The notes: generated from the sequence alone by a model not told the origin. 50,964 nucleotides of DNA from Candidatus Poribacteria bacterium (GCA_009841255.1 VXMD01000031.1:1-50964); one strand, 5' to 3'; positions 8,377-16,861 are shown, counted from the stretch's first letter. Numbers and translations: made by a program.

Positions 8377-8721
8377 AGTCATCAACTGTTTTGTAGTTGT
8401 ATTAAGTCTTATTATTTTTAATTTGAAAAATTTATAAAATTGTCTTATTATAACAATACAGTCCTTCAACCACAACGGTCCACGCAAAACTTTACAAAGG
8501 TGACGATCCTGCCAAACGTACACATCAATGCCAACATCAATAAAACGATTTCCGTCGCGACAGGAGTCGGTATCTCCCAAGACCCAGCACCGCGTCGCCC
8601 CCTCGCGTCGTCCTTGAAGACTGCTAACAAACCGTTAGGCTGCCCCCCCCCACTTTACAAACAGTAAGTAATATCCTTCATAATACAGTATCAGCAGTGA
8701 TTGCGCTGCTCGATGCTTCGC

Positions 8722-8772
8722 GCCCGCGCCGCCTCCGTCTCGCACGGAGTGTCTCGTCGCGGGCTATTTTTG
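8722..8772 (+). terminator. Terminator-like branched hairpin upstream of the FN3 gene
   Basis: GCCCGCG (8722-8728) pairs with CGCGGGC (8758-8764), enclosing an inner hairpin CTCCGT-CTCGC-ACGGAG (8733-8749); a TATTTTTGTT tract follows. It reads as a plus-strand intrinsic terminator, yet no plus-strand gene ends nearby, so it may end an unrecognised transcript. Confidence 0.5.
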
Positions 8773-8826
8773 TTGTCATACGACACACCAAAACACCGAT
8801 TCTAAAAACGACAAGGAGATTTAAAC

Positions 8827-10413
8827 ATGAAAATAATCATATCTTTGCTCATCCTCATGAGCCTCTTGATAACTGAAGCCGTCGCTCAACTTCCTGCACC
8901 TGGTCCCCCTATAGGGCTTAGAGCAACGCCAGGTGACCGCCAATTTAAGCTGACGTGGACACATCCAAGCGGTATAAGCGTTGACGATATTGACGCGTAT
9001 AAAGTAGAATGGTATGACTCGGCCGGTCAAACGACGGGTGATAACATTTTATGGGAGAACTCTAATCCTACTGTTGTTGAAGCAAATCCACATCACACAT
9101 TCGAACGCAGGCACAACGGAACACAATATATTTTTAAGATGAGAGTTTATATGAAGAGCACCGCGGGTTACAGCGACCGGAATGGAGCATTCTCCCCGCT
9201 TAGAAAAGTAACGCCCATGATGCCTGCTCCAACAGATTTCACCGCAACTCTGGATGCCCCAACTACAGGGAGTAGGACAGTTACGCTGAGCTGGACAGCC
9301 ATACCTCAATTACCTTTTACCACCGCCAATCGTGACGTCACCGATTACGAATACAGTCAAAATGGTGGAGCCTCTTGGACATCTACAGGTAGTACCAGCA
9401 CGACCAAAACTGTATCTGGATTGCAAAATGGAAGGTCATATGCTTTCAGGGTCAGGGGTGTGCGTGCTTCTGAAGTAAAAGGACTCCCTTCTCGGACGGT
9501 AGTAGTAAGACCTTTGATAGATGCACCAGGGTCTCCGGGAACTCTTAACGTCCAAAGAGATGAGGATACCGCTACTTTAACGTGGAGTCCCCCAAGCGAC
9601 GAAGAATCAGGGGAGATTACCAGATATGAGTATTCCGATGATGGGGGATCGACGTGGCAATCTACAGGGAGCACCGCTACAACATATACCGTAACCGGAC
9701 TCGAAGCCGGAGAAACCTATACCTTCCTCGTCAGAGCCGTTTACGTAGATGGAACAACTTCACGAATTATCTCACCCCCAAGTCGTTCCTCTAACGCTGT
9801 AGTCATCAGCTTACCGAAACCGAAGCGGCGGATTGTCCAGGACTGTCCTGTCGGCTGGGTAAGATCCGACAGATTTGCGGGACGCAACCGCCGAGTCCTC
9901 ATCTATGAAGTCAAATTAGACATGAATTTACAGAACCGTACCTCTATCTATCAACCTGACTGGGTCGCTATCTATGTCCATCCAGACGAAGCACTTGAGA
10001 ACTTGGAGGGGTGGAAACTACAGGTCGCAGTCCCCTATAATCACCATAGAGAGTATCTCCTCACGGCAGAGAACTCCGTTGTTGTCGATGCGGGATTTGT
10101 AGAGGGTGGCTTTGCGTTCATAGCAAACCCAGAGGAGAATCCCTTCCCGATGACAGGGGTCGGCTTTACGGGCTCGCCTGCACCAGGCTTTGATTATCGT
10201 CTCTATGATGACACGGGTCGAAGGATAGACTTTGGGATCTCCTGCTATAAGCGATTTGATATCTTTCAGGTGCTCAAGGATCTGGAGGATCCAAGAGTCT
10301 TACGGAATGTCTCTCTTAAAGATATTGACTGGAATGCCTCTTGGTTTATCAGAAGTGAGTGGACGGTTCCTGCCGTAGGACTTTACCCCAAAATTGGTAG
10401 GAGCGGTTTGTAA
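8827..10413 (+). CDS. Secreted protein with three fibronectin type III domains
   Basis: A 528-residue exported protein. The ATG has AAGGAG about 10 bases upstream, and MKIIISLLILMSLLITEAVA is a classical signal peptide. Three FN3 modules follow at about residues 25-130, 133-232 and 235-330; the second and third carry the DYEYSQNGGASWTSTGS and YEYSDDGGSTWQSTGS repeats with TVSGLQNGRSYAFRVRG and TVTGLEAGETYTFLVRA. Residues about 340-528 form an unrecognised C-terminal domain beginning IVQDCPVGWVRSDRFAGRNR. FN3 arrays usually mediate adhesion or space domains on the surface. The last residues and the stop codon are encoded by a dispersed hairpin repeat, so the natural C-terminus may have been altered. 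Confidence 0.82.
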   Translation: MKIIISLLILMSLLITEAVAQLPAPGPPIGLRATPGDRQFKLTWTHPSGISVDDIDAYKVEWYDSAGQTTGDNILWENSNPTVVEANPHHTFERRHNGTQYIFKMRVYMKSTAGYSDRNGAFSPLRKVTPMMPAPTDFTATLDAPTTGSRTVTLSWTAIPQLPFTTANRDVTDYEYSQNGGASWTSTGSTSTTKTVSGLQNGRSYAFRVRGVRASEVKGLPSRTVVVRPLIDAPGSPGTLNVQRDEDTATLTWSPPSDEESGEITRYEYSDDGGSTWQSTGSTATTYTVTGLEAGETYTFLVRAVYVDGTTSRIISPPSRSSNAVVISLPKPKRRIVQDCPVGWVRSDRFAGRNRRVLIYEVKLDMNLQNRTSIYQPDWVAIYVHPDEALENLEGWKLQVAVPYNHHREYLLTAENSVVVDAGFVEGGFAFIANPEENPFPMTGVGFTGSPAPGFDYRLYDDTGRRIDFGISCYKRFDIFQVLKDLEDPRVLRNVSLKDIDWNASWFIRSEWTVPAVGLYPKIGRSGL

Positions 10414-10420
10414 CCGCTCC
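10400..10420. repeat. Hairpin repeat supplying the stop codon of the FN3 gene
   Basis: GGAGCGGTT (10400-10408), loop TGT, AACCGCTCC (10412-10420): a 9-bp perfect stem. The TAA stop of the upstream gene is 10411-10413, inside the repeat. A related form, GGTGCGGTT-TCT-AACCGCATC, is at 30814-30834. Confidence 0.75.
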
Positions 10421-10439
10421 GGATTTGGATATAACAACG

Positions 10440-10670
10440 CTATTTAGATGAATGCAACGCTATAAACTCGTCGACTTCCAGTCGTGCTTGTCTGATAATG
10501 CTGCGCAGAGTGCCTTTATCTAATTCTTTATGATTCGGCACAACAACCTGGGTGAGCGGATGATCGCGACGCAAAATTAGGTGGCTGCCACGCTGTCGCC
10601 TTAGATAAAAACCTACTTTGGCGAGCGTTTTCATACACGCTTGCCCAGAAATTAGCGGTAACCCACTCAT
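10440..10670 (-). CDS. hicA: HicA-type toxin (mRNA interferase)
   Basis: A 76-residue protein of the HicA/YcfA family, a dsRNA-binding-fold mRNA interferase that halts translation when freed from its antitoxin. It shows the family core: VGFYLRRQRGSHLILRR containing the catalytic histidine in GSH, then VVVPNHKELDKGTLRSIIRQA. Length is normal for HicA. The start codon overlaps the hicB stop as ATGA, so the two genes are translationally coupled with the antitoxin first. Confidence 0.9.
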   Translation of the reverse strand: MSGLPLISGQACMKTLAKVGFYLRRQRGSHLILRRDHPLTQVVVPNHKELDKGTLRSIIRQARLEVDEFIALHSSK

Positions 10671-10873
10671 ACTGCTAACACGAATGCCTCAAAGCGTTCT
10701 TCGGGAATTGGTAACCCATCTTCTTCAAGCACAGCAATATAGCCTTCAATCGCTTCTCTTATATTATCAACCGCTTCCTGCTTCGTTTTCGCTTGACTAA
10801 TGCAACCCGGTAAACTAAGGCATTCTGCAATCCAATAGCCGTTTTCTCCTGGGTAAATAACAACTTGTCTCAT
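10667..10873 (-). CDS. hicB: HicB-type antitoxin
   Basis: A 68-residue protein matching the partial RNase H-like fold of short HicB antitoxins: VVIYPGENGYWIAECLSLPGC, then the conserved QEAVDNIREAIEGYIAVLEEDG helix. It should bind and neutralise HicA; a C-terminal DNA-binding domain is absent, so autoregulation may need another factor. The ATG at 10873 is preferred, with GAAGGT a few bases upstream; a TTG one codon earlier is possible. A nested stem-loop sits directly in its 5' leader. Confidence 0.88.
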   Translation of the reverse strand: MRQVVIYPGENGYWIAECLSLPGCISQAKTKQEAVDNIREAIEGYIAVLEEDGLPIPEERFEAFVLAV

Positions 10874-10883
10874 CAATACCTTC

Positions 10884-10922
10884 GGGCTTGAAACCCTATG
10901 CTTTAGCGTGGGGAGGAAGCCC
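10884..10922. other. Nested stem-loop resembling an IS200/IS605 right end
   Basis: The outer stem GGGCTT/AAGCCC (10884-10889, 10917-10922) encloses CCCTATGC-TTTA-GCGTGGGG (10894-10913). The GCTTTAGC-type loop followed by GGGGAGGAAG resembles the 3' hairpin of IS605-family elements and their guide RNAs, but no transposase or TnpB gene is nearby. It overlaps the leader of hicB on the other strand. Confidence 0.4.
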
Positions 10923-10971
10923 GCCTCCTTTATATTGTATTACACTTATCGTAAATACTATACGACAAAAA

Positions 10972-11002
10972 CAACTAAAAGTCAACTAAAAGTCAACTAA
11001 AA
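10972..11002. repeat. 11-bp tandem repeat (CAACTAAAAGT, about 2.8 copies)
   Basis: Two full copies and one partial copy of CAACTAAAAGT in an AT-rich intergenic stretch upstream of both hicBA (minus strand) and tatA (plus strand). It could be a protein-binding site or slippage-derived; nothing else is seen in 10923-11221 beyond AT-rich sequence. Confidence 0.7.
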
Positions 11003-11221
11003 AACGCAACTGATTAACCTTGCCTTCTTTTTCTTTAACACTGTTCTATACACCGTCGTCCTACGATACTACAATCACTTTCCCAACTATCCTCCCTGAC
11101 TGCTGATTACCGACAACTGAATACTATTGGACATATTTTTTATTCTGTGGTAATATATATGCCAATATCCATCGTGCATCCGCACAGAGCACGAACGACG
11201 AAAAAACATGGAGGCATCAAT

Positions 11222-11434
11222 ATGTTAGGCTTGGGTCCTTGGGAACTATTGATTGTGTTGGCTGTTGTGTTACTCATATTTGGCGGAAAACGTCTGCCCG
11301 AATTGGCGCGTGGGCTTGGAAAGAGCGTTACAAACTTTAAAGCGGGACTCAATGAGGAACAGTCAGAGGAAACCGAAACTACAACGCACGCACAACAGGA
11401 GAATGGAGCACCGCCAAAAGGGAAAACTGGATAG
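11222..11434 (+). CDS. tatA: Twin-arginine translocase subunit TatA/TatE type
   Basis: A 70-residue membrane protein. The start at 11222 has GGAGG about 8 bases upstream and gives the canonical TatA N-terminus: a short LGLGPWELL periplasmic stretch, one membrane helix (LLIVLAVVLLIFGGKRLPEL), then the amphipathic helix ARGLGKSVTNFKAGL and an acidic, unstructured tail. The FGGKRLPEL hinge is typical. TatA oligomers form the conduit for folded proteins carrying twin-arginine signals. No tatB or tatC lies nearby, so the rest of the system must be elsewhere. A longer frame to 11147 is unlikely since it would place 25 polar residues before the membrane helix. Confidence 0.93.
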   Translation: MLGLGPWELLIVLAVVLLIFGGKRLPELARGLGKSVTNFKAGLNEEQSEETETTTHAQQENGAPPKGKTG

Positions 11435-11596
11435 AGAAACACCGGATCTCGGCTGTGTTCTCCCCTACTTGTAAGCGTATATACCGCTCGCAATTTCTAT
11501 ACCCTTCTTAACTCACAACCGATAACCTTACCCATCAACTCGCTCTGATTAGATTTGTTTAAGGCACGAGTTTATGGGTAAAACTGAAAACTAACT

Positions 11597-11917
11597 ATGC
11601 AAGATAAATTACCCGATTTCCTTCAGAACGTCATCGAAGAATACCCCGATGTTTGGAAAGCGTATCAGGCACTCGGTGAAGCGTGTGGTACCGCTGGCCC
11701 GCTTGATCAGAAAACCGTCCGGCTTGTTAAACTCGCGCTCGCGATCGGCGCGAAGTCTGAAGGCGCTGTACACTCACACGTCCGACGCGCACTCCGAGAA
11801 GGCATTACGCCCGAGGAGTTACAACAGGTAGCCCTGCTCGCCGTGACTTCTATCGGCTGGTCTTCGAGCATGGCGGCATTGTCTTGGATTCAAGATGTCG
11901 TGGACAAACAATCATGA
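11597..11917 (+). CDS. Carboxymuconolactone decarboxylase (CMD/AhpD-like) family protein
   Basis: A 106-residue all-helical protein of the CMD family (LDQKTVRLVKLALAIGAKSE, then AVHSHVRRALREGITPEELQQVALLAV). AhpD-type peroxidase members have a CxxC pair next to the conserved histidine; here the equivalent segment is GAVHSHVRRA with no cysteine, so a thiol peroxidase role is unlikely and a decarboxylase-like or uncharacterised role is more plausible. The start has only a weak ribosome binding site. It stands alone, 160 bp after tatA. Confidence 0.85.
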   Translation: MQDKLPDFLQNVIEEYPDVWKAYQALGEACGTAGPLDQKTVRLVKLALAIGAKSEGAVHSHVRRALREGITPEELQQVALLAVTSIGWSSSMAALSWIQDVVDKQS

Positions 11918-11971
11918 TTTAAAGGTTGTTTAATTATGAACTATGGTGAATTATATAAATGAAGTGGACAT

Positions 11972-12037
11972 CTTGTAGGGGCAGGTCTTGTGCCTGCCCA
12001 CAAACGCGCCAATCACAATGTCAAAGTAATCATAAAA
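11972..12037. repeat. Dispersed hairpin repeat (GGGGCAGG type), copy 2
   Basis: Nearly identical to 3607-3672 over about 65 bp, including the 7-bp hairpin and the downstream ACAAACGCGCCAATCACAA. It lies just before the TPR gene start at 12046; an apparent longer reading frame from 11959 is made of this repeat and is rejected as coding. Confidence 0.8.
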
Positions 12038-12045
12038 CTTCAAGT

Positions 12046-13311
12046 ATGAAACCTGCGTTAGTGCTCCGCAAGATAAAATTAAACACCTATCGGATTCTAA
12101 TCCTCACGGCTATCCTCCTATGGACCACCTCCACTGTCAGCAGAACCGAAACGACAGCCACGTTTCAGCAGGGCGTTGAATACGTCAAACTTCGGCTCTA
12201 TCCACAAGCGGCGGATACCTTTAAATCGATCCTGTCCCGCAATCCGACAGATGTAAACGCCCTTTTCCAACTGGCGAACGTCTATAGATTACAAGACGAA
12301 TTAGAATTAGGAATCGAGACGTTCAACAAAATTTTGGCAATTACAGTGCCAGAAGACTCACCAATAAGTCGCAAACTCTACGGATTAACCCATCTCGCCC
12401 TGTCAGAAATCTATTGCAAACAGAGTCAATTGGACCTCGCAGAACAGCACGCCAAAGAAGCCGTTCAGAGGTATCCGACGGACGCAAATACACATTATCG
12501 GCTCGGTTATATCTACACACACCAAGCCAAATTTGACGCCGCACTCGCCGCCTTCAAACACACCCTCGCACACAACCCCGATTTCGCCGAAGTTTACGAA
12601 TGGCTCGGTTTAATCGCGCTCATGCAACAGAACCCGCAGCAAGCCGTGGGGCATTATCAAAAGGCAATCGCCAGAAAACCTTATGTTCAGAGTGCCTACT
12701 ATAACCTCGCCAAGGCTTACCGACTCCTTGGGGATACAGCCGCCGCAACGGAACAACTTAAGCTGTTCCAGCAGATGAAAACCTATTACGATCGGACCTA
12801 CGCCATTGAAGGCGCTTTGACAGAAGATCCAATGAACACAACGCTTCGGCTTGAATTGGCGGAAGTCCACCTCGCACACAAACACATCTCCGCCGCGATG
12901 ACAACCTATCAAAGCCTGATTCGGCTGCATCCAGAGGTGGTGACCGGATACGATAAGATGGGGCGGCTCTATATGGATCTGAATATGCCACAGCGCGCCG
13001 TTCCGTTCTTTCTGAAAGTCCTTGAACTCAATCCAGACACCGTGGAAGCGCACGTCCGATTGGGTTGGCTTTACACCACATTGAAGGCGTTTGACAAGGC
13101 GGAATCGCATCTACAAGCCGCTATAGAGAAGATGCCTGGACTCACCTTGGCATACCACGGGTTAGCCGAAATTTACACAAAACAGGGGCGTTTGCAGCGG
13201 GCGATAGACGTCTACCGACACATCACAGAAATCGCACCCGACGATAACGACGCTTGGCAAGCATTACAGAACTTAGAGCATTTAAAGAAGAACCCACAAA
13301 CGACGCGGTAA
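12046..13311 (+). CDS. Tetratricopeptide repeat protein, membrane-anchored or exported
   Basis: A 421-residue protein with an N-terminal hydrophobic segment (YRILILTAILLWTTSTVS) acting as signal peptide or anchor, then about ten TPR motifs filling the rest (for example ALFQLANVYRLQDELELGIE, AEVYEWLGLIALMQQNPQQA, LAYHGLAEIYTKQGRLQRAI). TPRs form a superhelix that binds partner proteins. The start at 12046 is chosen because everything upstream in frame is repeat sequence; a strong ribosome binding site is not evident. It ends 10 bp before the FG-GAP/UnbV gene, so the two are probably one transcript and may work together at the cell surface. Confidence 0.85.
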   Translation: MKPALVLRKIKLNTYRILILTAILLWTTSTVSRTETTATFQQGVEYVKLRLYPQAADTFKSILSRNPTDVNALFQLANVYRLQDELELGIETFNKILAITVPEDSPISRKLYGLTHLALSEIYCKQSQLDLAEQHAKEAVQRYPTDANTHYRLGYIYTHQAKFDAALAAFKHTLAHNPDFAEVYEWLGLIALMQQNPQQAVGHYQKAIARKPYVQSAYYNLAKAYRLLGDTAAATEQLKLFQQMKTYYDRTYAIEGALTEDPMNTTLRLELAEVHLAHKHISAAMTTYQSLIRLHPEVVTGYDKMGRLYMDLNMPQRAVPFFLKVLELNPDTVEAHVRLGWLYTTLKAFDKAESHLQAAIEKMPGLTLAYHGLAEIYTKQGRLQRAIDVYRHITEIAPDDNDAWQALQNLEHLKKNPQTTR

Positions 13312-13321
13312 ATTTCTCCTT

Positions 13322-15007
13322 ATGCGGAAAACGAACCTGAATGAAATCCCGTCCCTCTATCGCCTTTTCGTATTTGCACTGATAAGCCTTCAGTATTGCA
13401 CAATCGCCGCCACAGAACCGATTTTCGTTGACGTTACGGAATCCGCAGGCATCACATTTGTGCATACCGACGGCAGAAGCGGTGCGCGGCTCTTCAATGA
13501 ATTCCTCGGATCCGGCGGCGGGTTTTTCGATTATGATGGCGACGGCGATCTCGATATCTACCTCCTCAACGGTGCAATTCAGATAGGAGACAGGCAGGAC
13601 CAAACACCGCATAACGTCCTCTACCGAAACAACGGCGATAACACCTTCACCGATGTTACCGACGCCGCTGGGGTCGGAAGTCGCGCATACGGCACGGGCG
13701 CCGCTGTCGGCGATTACGATAACGATGGCGATATAGATCTGTATGTTACCAATTTCGGCAAAGATCAGCTCTATCGGAATAATGGCGATGGCACCTTCAC
13801 CGACATGACAACACACGCCCAGGTTGGCAATCCGAACTGGGGCACCAGTTGCGCCTTTGCCGATGTAGATAACGACGGACATTTGGATCTCTATGTGGCA
13901 AACTACGCCGCGTATACACCCGAGAACGACATCCGATGCGAAGAACGTGGTGTTCACGTTTATTGCGGTCCGCATGCGTATCCAGCGGTTCATGGTACGT
14001 TCTACAAGAATAACGGAGACGGCACCTTCACCGATATCTCAACTGTGTCCCGTCCCGCCGACCTGATGCCGCAGCACGGGTTAGGCGTAACGTTCGGCGA
14101 TTACGATGCCGATGGAGACGCCGACCTCTACGTCGCAAACGATCAGGATCCGAATTTTCTGTTCCAAAACAGTGGAGACGGCAATTTTTTCGAGGTTGCA
14201 TTAATTTCCGGCGTGTGCTATAATGATATGGGGAAAGAGGAAGCCGGAATGGGTACCGATTTCGGGGACTATGACAACGACGGATGGCTCGATCTCACCG
14301 TCAGCAACTACCAGACCGAAACCAATACCGTTTACCACAACCATGACGGCACCTTTTTTACCGACAATACGATTACGTCAGGTATCGCAGAAGTAACGCA
14401 CGGCTATCTCGGATGGGGCATCAAGTTTTTCGATTACGACAACGATGGATACCAAGATATCTTCGTCGCCAATGGGCACTTGATGGATAACATCACCCGA
14501 CTTGAGAAGCATGTAACCTACCCCCAAAGAAATTTGTTGTTCAGGAATCTGGGTGATGGTAAATTTGCCAATGTCTCGTCAGAGACGGATGGTTTGGCAC
14601 TGGAAAAGGTGAGTCGCGGTGCGGCTATCGGCGATTACGACAACGACGGTGACCTTGATATCCTTGTCACCAACTGCAATCAACGACCGGATCTGCTCCA
14701 AAACGCAATCGGGAATCGAAACAATTGGATACAGATTCAGGTCGTCGGACAGAAGAGCAACCGCTCCGGAATTGGCGCGAAGATTAAGGTCGTCACCGGA
14801 ACACACGTCCAATATAGGGAGGTGCAGAGTGGCGGGAGTTATCTCTCTTTCCACGACCTGCGTGCCCATTTTGGCGTTGGTAAAGCGGAACAGATTGACG
14901 TCCTTGAAATTCGCTGGCTCAGCGGACACACTGACCGAGGAACACAACTCCCTGTCAACCGGAAGTTTCTGGCAGTTGAAGGGAATGAGATTGTTCCAAT
15001 GCGTTAG
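13322..15007 (+). CDS. FG-GAP/VCBS repeat protein with C-terminal ASPIC/UnbV domain
   Basis: A 561-residue exported protein related to CRTAC1/UnbV. A signal segment (LYRLFVFALISLQYCTIAA) is followed by a beta-propeller of about seven FG-GAP repeats, each with an aspartate-rich calcium loop such as FDYDGDGDLDIYLL, GDYDNDGDIDLYVT, VDNDGHLDLYVANY and GDYDADGDADLYVA. The C-terminal 75 or so residues (IQIQVVGQKSNRSGIGAKIK ... EIRWLSGH) are a textbook ASPIC/UnbV domain. Such proteins are surface or outer-membrane associated and often paired with TPR proteins, as here. The ATG 10 bp after the TPR stop has no clear ribosome binding site, suggesting coupled translation. A stem-loop terminator follows. 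Confidence 0.92.
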   Translation: MRKTNLNEIPSLYRLFVFALISLQYCTIAATEPIFVDVTESAGITFVHTDGRSGARLFNEFLGSGGGFFDYDGDGDLDIYLLNGAIQIGDRQDQTPHNVLYRNNGDNTFTDVTDAAGVGSRAYGTGAAVGDYDNDGDIDLYVTNFGKDQLYRNNGDGTFTDMTTHAQVGNPNWGTSCAFADVDNDGHLDLYVANYAAYTPENDIRCEERGVHVYCGPHAYPAVHGTFYKNNGDGTFTDISTVSRPADLMPQHGLGVTFGDYDADGDADLYVANDQDPNFLFQNSGDGNFFEVALISGVCYNDMGKEEAGMGTDFGDYDNDGWLDLTVSNYQTETNTVYHNHDGTFFTDNTITSGIAEVTHGYLGWGIKFFDYDNDGYQDIFVANGHLMDNITRLEKHVTYPQRNLLFRNLGDGKFANVSSETDGLALEKVSRGAAIGDYDNDGDLDILVTNCNQRPDLLQNAIGNRNNWIQIQVVGQKSNRSGIGAKIKVVTGTHVQYREVQSGGSYLSFHDLRAHFGVGKAEQIDVLEIRWLSGHTDRGTQLPVNRKFLAVEGNEIVPMR

Positions 15008-15026
15008 TTAATTTAAAAAAAATACG

Positions 15027-15046
15027 CCTGCTTAAGGCAGGTTTTT
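15027..15046 (+). terminator. Intrinsic terminator after the FG-GAP/UnbV gene
   Basis: CCTGC (15027-15031), loop TTAAG, GCAGG (15037-15041), then five T residues. It separates the TPR/FG-GAP operon from the LamG gene whose ribosome binding site (GGAGG) begins only a few bases later. Confidence 0.7.
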
Positions 15047-15058
15047 AATGGAGGAAAA

Positions 15059-15832
15059 ATGAAAACCCTATTTATAATGCTAACACTTGTCGCGTTTACG
15101 GCATCTTTTGCCTACGCGTTGAACGAACCGGAGGATTCGATGATCCTCTACTTCTCTTTCGATGAAGTCGATGGGAAAAATGCCATCGACCATTCGCTCT
15201 ATGAGAACCATGGTGAACTCATCGGCGGTCCAAAACTCGCTGAAGGCAAATTCGGTAAAGCCTTGGAACTTAACGGCAAAGACCAGTGGGTTGTCGTGCC
15301 GCATCACGAGATTCTCACCGTTGATGAGAGCGTCACCGTCATGGCTTGGATCAATACCGAAAGACACCAAGGACCTGCTGGGCAGCGGTGGCAAGGCATT
15401 GTAGCAAAGAGCAACAACCCCCGTTCCTACAGTTTCTACACCGAATTTCCGAGTGAATGTCTGCACCTTAGCGTCGGTGGTGGAAGCGTTTGCAATAAAA
15501 AGGTTCCCTTAGAGGAATGGGTACACGTCGTCGCACAGGTAGATGGCGGCTCGACGCACAAGTATTGGGTCAACGGTGAAGCGGCTGGCGAATTCGGCGG
15601 GAAAAATAACCCGCCCGGCAAAGCCGATACGGCGGACGTTCTTGTCGGTAGAACACACGAAGGCAATCGCGAATTTCTTGGACTCATTGACGAGGTCCGG
15701 ATTTGGAACCGCGCTCTTGATGAGGACGAGGTTATTGACCAGATGGAGAAAGGCTATTTCGAGCTTTTCGCCGTTGATCCGCGCCAAAAACTCGCCACAA
15801 CTTGGGGACTCTTAAAGAAATCACAGCGATAA
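15059..15832 (+). CDS. Secreted LamG domain protein, tandem paralogue A
   Basis: A 257-residue exported protein. GGAGG lies seven bases before the ATG, and MKTLFIMLTLVAFTASFAYA is a signal peptide. Residues about 24-235 form a LamG/ConA-like domain (MILYFSFDEVDGKN, VTVMAWINTERHQGP, EWVHVVAQVDGGSTHKYWVN, LIDEVRIWNRALDEDEV). The central 130 residues are almost identical to the next gene, while both ends diverge, pointing to a recent duplication or gene conversion. The C-terminus RQKLATTWGLLKKSQR is the clearest copy of the C-terminal tail shared by several secreted proteins here. Its carbohydrate or peptide ligand is unknown. Confidence 0.88.
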   Translation: MKTLFIMLTLVAFTASFAYALNEPEDSMILYFSFDEVDGKNAIDHSLYENHGELIGGPKLAEGKFGKALELNGKDQWVVVPHHEILTVDESVTVMAWINTERHQGPAGQRWQGIVAKSNNPRSYSFYTEFPSECLHLSVGGGSVCNKKVPLEEWVHVVAQVDGGSTHKYWVNGEAAGEFGGKNNPPGKADTADVLVGRTHEGNREFLGLIDEVRIWNRALDEDEVIDQMEKGYFELFAVDPRQKLATTWGLLKKSQR

Positions 15833-15892
15833 AATTCGTCTGAGTGCGCGCTTCTGCGGAAACGTGGTCCAGAGTTATGATTGATGTGATTA

Positions 15893-15966
15893 TCATAGTC
15901 CATCATGGTAAATCATGGTAAATCATAGTCTATCATGGTAAATCATAGTCTATCATGGTAAATCCT
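15893..15966. repeat. Tandem 20-bp repeat (TCATAGTCTATCATGGTAAA)
   Basis: About three and a half copies, one lacking its first half, between the two tandem LamG genes. A single GTTATGGTAAATCCT occurrence at 8282 resembles one end of the unit. The function is unknown; slippage during replication is the likely origin. Confidence 0.85.
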
Positions 15967-16025
15967 GGTCAAAATCCGATTTTCAGCGCGCACTCGCTAT
16001 CTACAGCCAAACAATAGGAGGATGT

Positions 16026-16787
16026 ATGAAAACGCTCTTTCTTATCCTTATGATTGCCGCCTTTGTGGCACCTGTTGCCTACGCGACAGATACATCTGAT
16101 GAATCCCTCATCCTTTACTTCTCTTTCGATGAACTCGATGGGGACACGGTTACCGATCATTCACAGTATGGAAACGATGGCACGATTGCTGGGGCACCTG
16201 AATTAGTCGCTGGTAAGTTCGGCAATGCGCTTAAACTGAACGGTCAGACCGACTGGGTCGAAGTGCCGCACGCAGAGATTCTTACCGTTGATGAGAGTGT
16301 CACCGTCATGGCATGGATTAACGCCGAAAGACACCAAGGTCCGAACGATCAACGGTGGCAAGGCATTGTTGCGAAGAGCAACAACCCGCGTTCTTATAGT
16401 TTCTACACGGAATTTCCGAGTGAATGTTTGCACCTCAGTGTCGGGGGTGGAAGCGTTTGCGACAAAAAGATTCCGTTAAACGAATGGGTACACGTCGTCG
16501 CACAGGTAGATGGCGGCACGACTCACAAGTATTGGGTCAACGGTGAAGCGGCTGGCGAATTTGATGGCAAAAATAACCCACCCGGTGCCGCCGATACCGC
16601 GACTCTCCTCGTCGGGAAGACACACGAAAACAACCGTGAATTCCTCGGACTCATTGACGAGGTTCGCATCTGGAACCGTGCCCTCAGCGAAGACGAAGTC
16701 CTCGCGGAAATGGAGACATCGCTGACACCTGTTGAGCCACTTGGAAAATTGTCCATCACTTGGGCAGCACTGAAATCCCAAAAGTAA
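16026..16787 (+). CDS. Secreted LamG domain protein, tandem paralogue B
   Basis: A 253-residue exported protein with AGGAGG six bases upstream and the signal peptide MKTLFLILMIAAFVAPVAYA. It has the same LamG architecture as the gene at 15059 (LILYFSFDELDGDT, VTVMAWINAERHQGP, WVHVVAQVDGGTTHKYWVN, LIDEVRIWNRALSEDEV). The segment around SNNPRSYSFYTEFPSECLHL is identical in both paralogues. It ends GKLSITWAALKSQK, a variant of the shared tail. The two genes presumably make functionally related surface or periplasmic proteins, possibly a heteromeric pair. Confidence 0.88.
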   Translation: MKTLFLILMIAAFVAPVAYATDTSDESLILYFSFDELDGDTVTDHSQYGNDGTIAGAPELVAGKFGNALKLNGQTDWVEVPHAEILTVDESVTVMAWINAERHQGPNDQRWQGIVAKSNNPRSYSFYTEFPSECLHLSVGGGSVCDKKIPLNEWVHVVAQVDGGTTHKYWVNGEAAGEFDGKNNPPGAADTATLLVGKTHENNREFLGLIDEVRIWNRALSEDEVLAEMETSLTPVEPLGKLSITWAALKSQK

Positions 16788-16861
16788 ATGCAATTTTCAG
16801 AGTTGGTGTGGTTTCATGAGGTTTAAATAAATATCTCGGTAATTTTATCCCCAAAATACCT

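Larger units (their letters stand above)
7721..8826. other. 1.1-kb repeat-rich intergenic region
   Basis: No convincing protein gene. The region holds a four-unit hairpin array (7883-8041), a small hairpin GAGGT-TGC-ACCTC near 8140, a dispersed GTAGT hairpin (8202-8226), a structured stretch 8281-8376, a C9 run at 8643-8651 and a terminator-like structure at 8722-8772. A possible frame starting with TTG at 8440 would encode 75 residues with no known family and no ribosome binding site; I do not call it. Confidence 0.6.

Noticed and set aside
8440-8667. Possible 75-codon gene starting with TTG
   Set aside because: There is no ribosome binding site or recognisable family, it lies in a repeat-rich region and contains a C9 run.
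11222-11434. Complete tat operon
   Set aside because: Only a TatA-type gene is present; the next gene is a CMD-family protein and no TatC-like multi-pass membrane protein occurs in the window.
11959-12045. Earlier start for the TPR gene
   Set aside because: The added codons are made of the dispersed GGGGCAGG repeat and would place a cysteine/arginine-rich stretch before the signal segment.
13223-13993. 256-codon minus-strand frame opposite the FG-GAP/UnbV gene
   Set aside because: It is the shadow of aspartate/glycine-rich repeat codons; the plus-strand protein is a clear family member.
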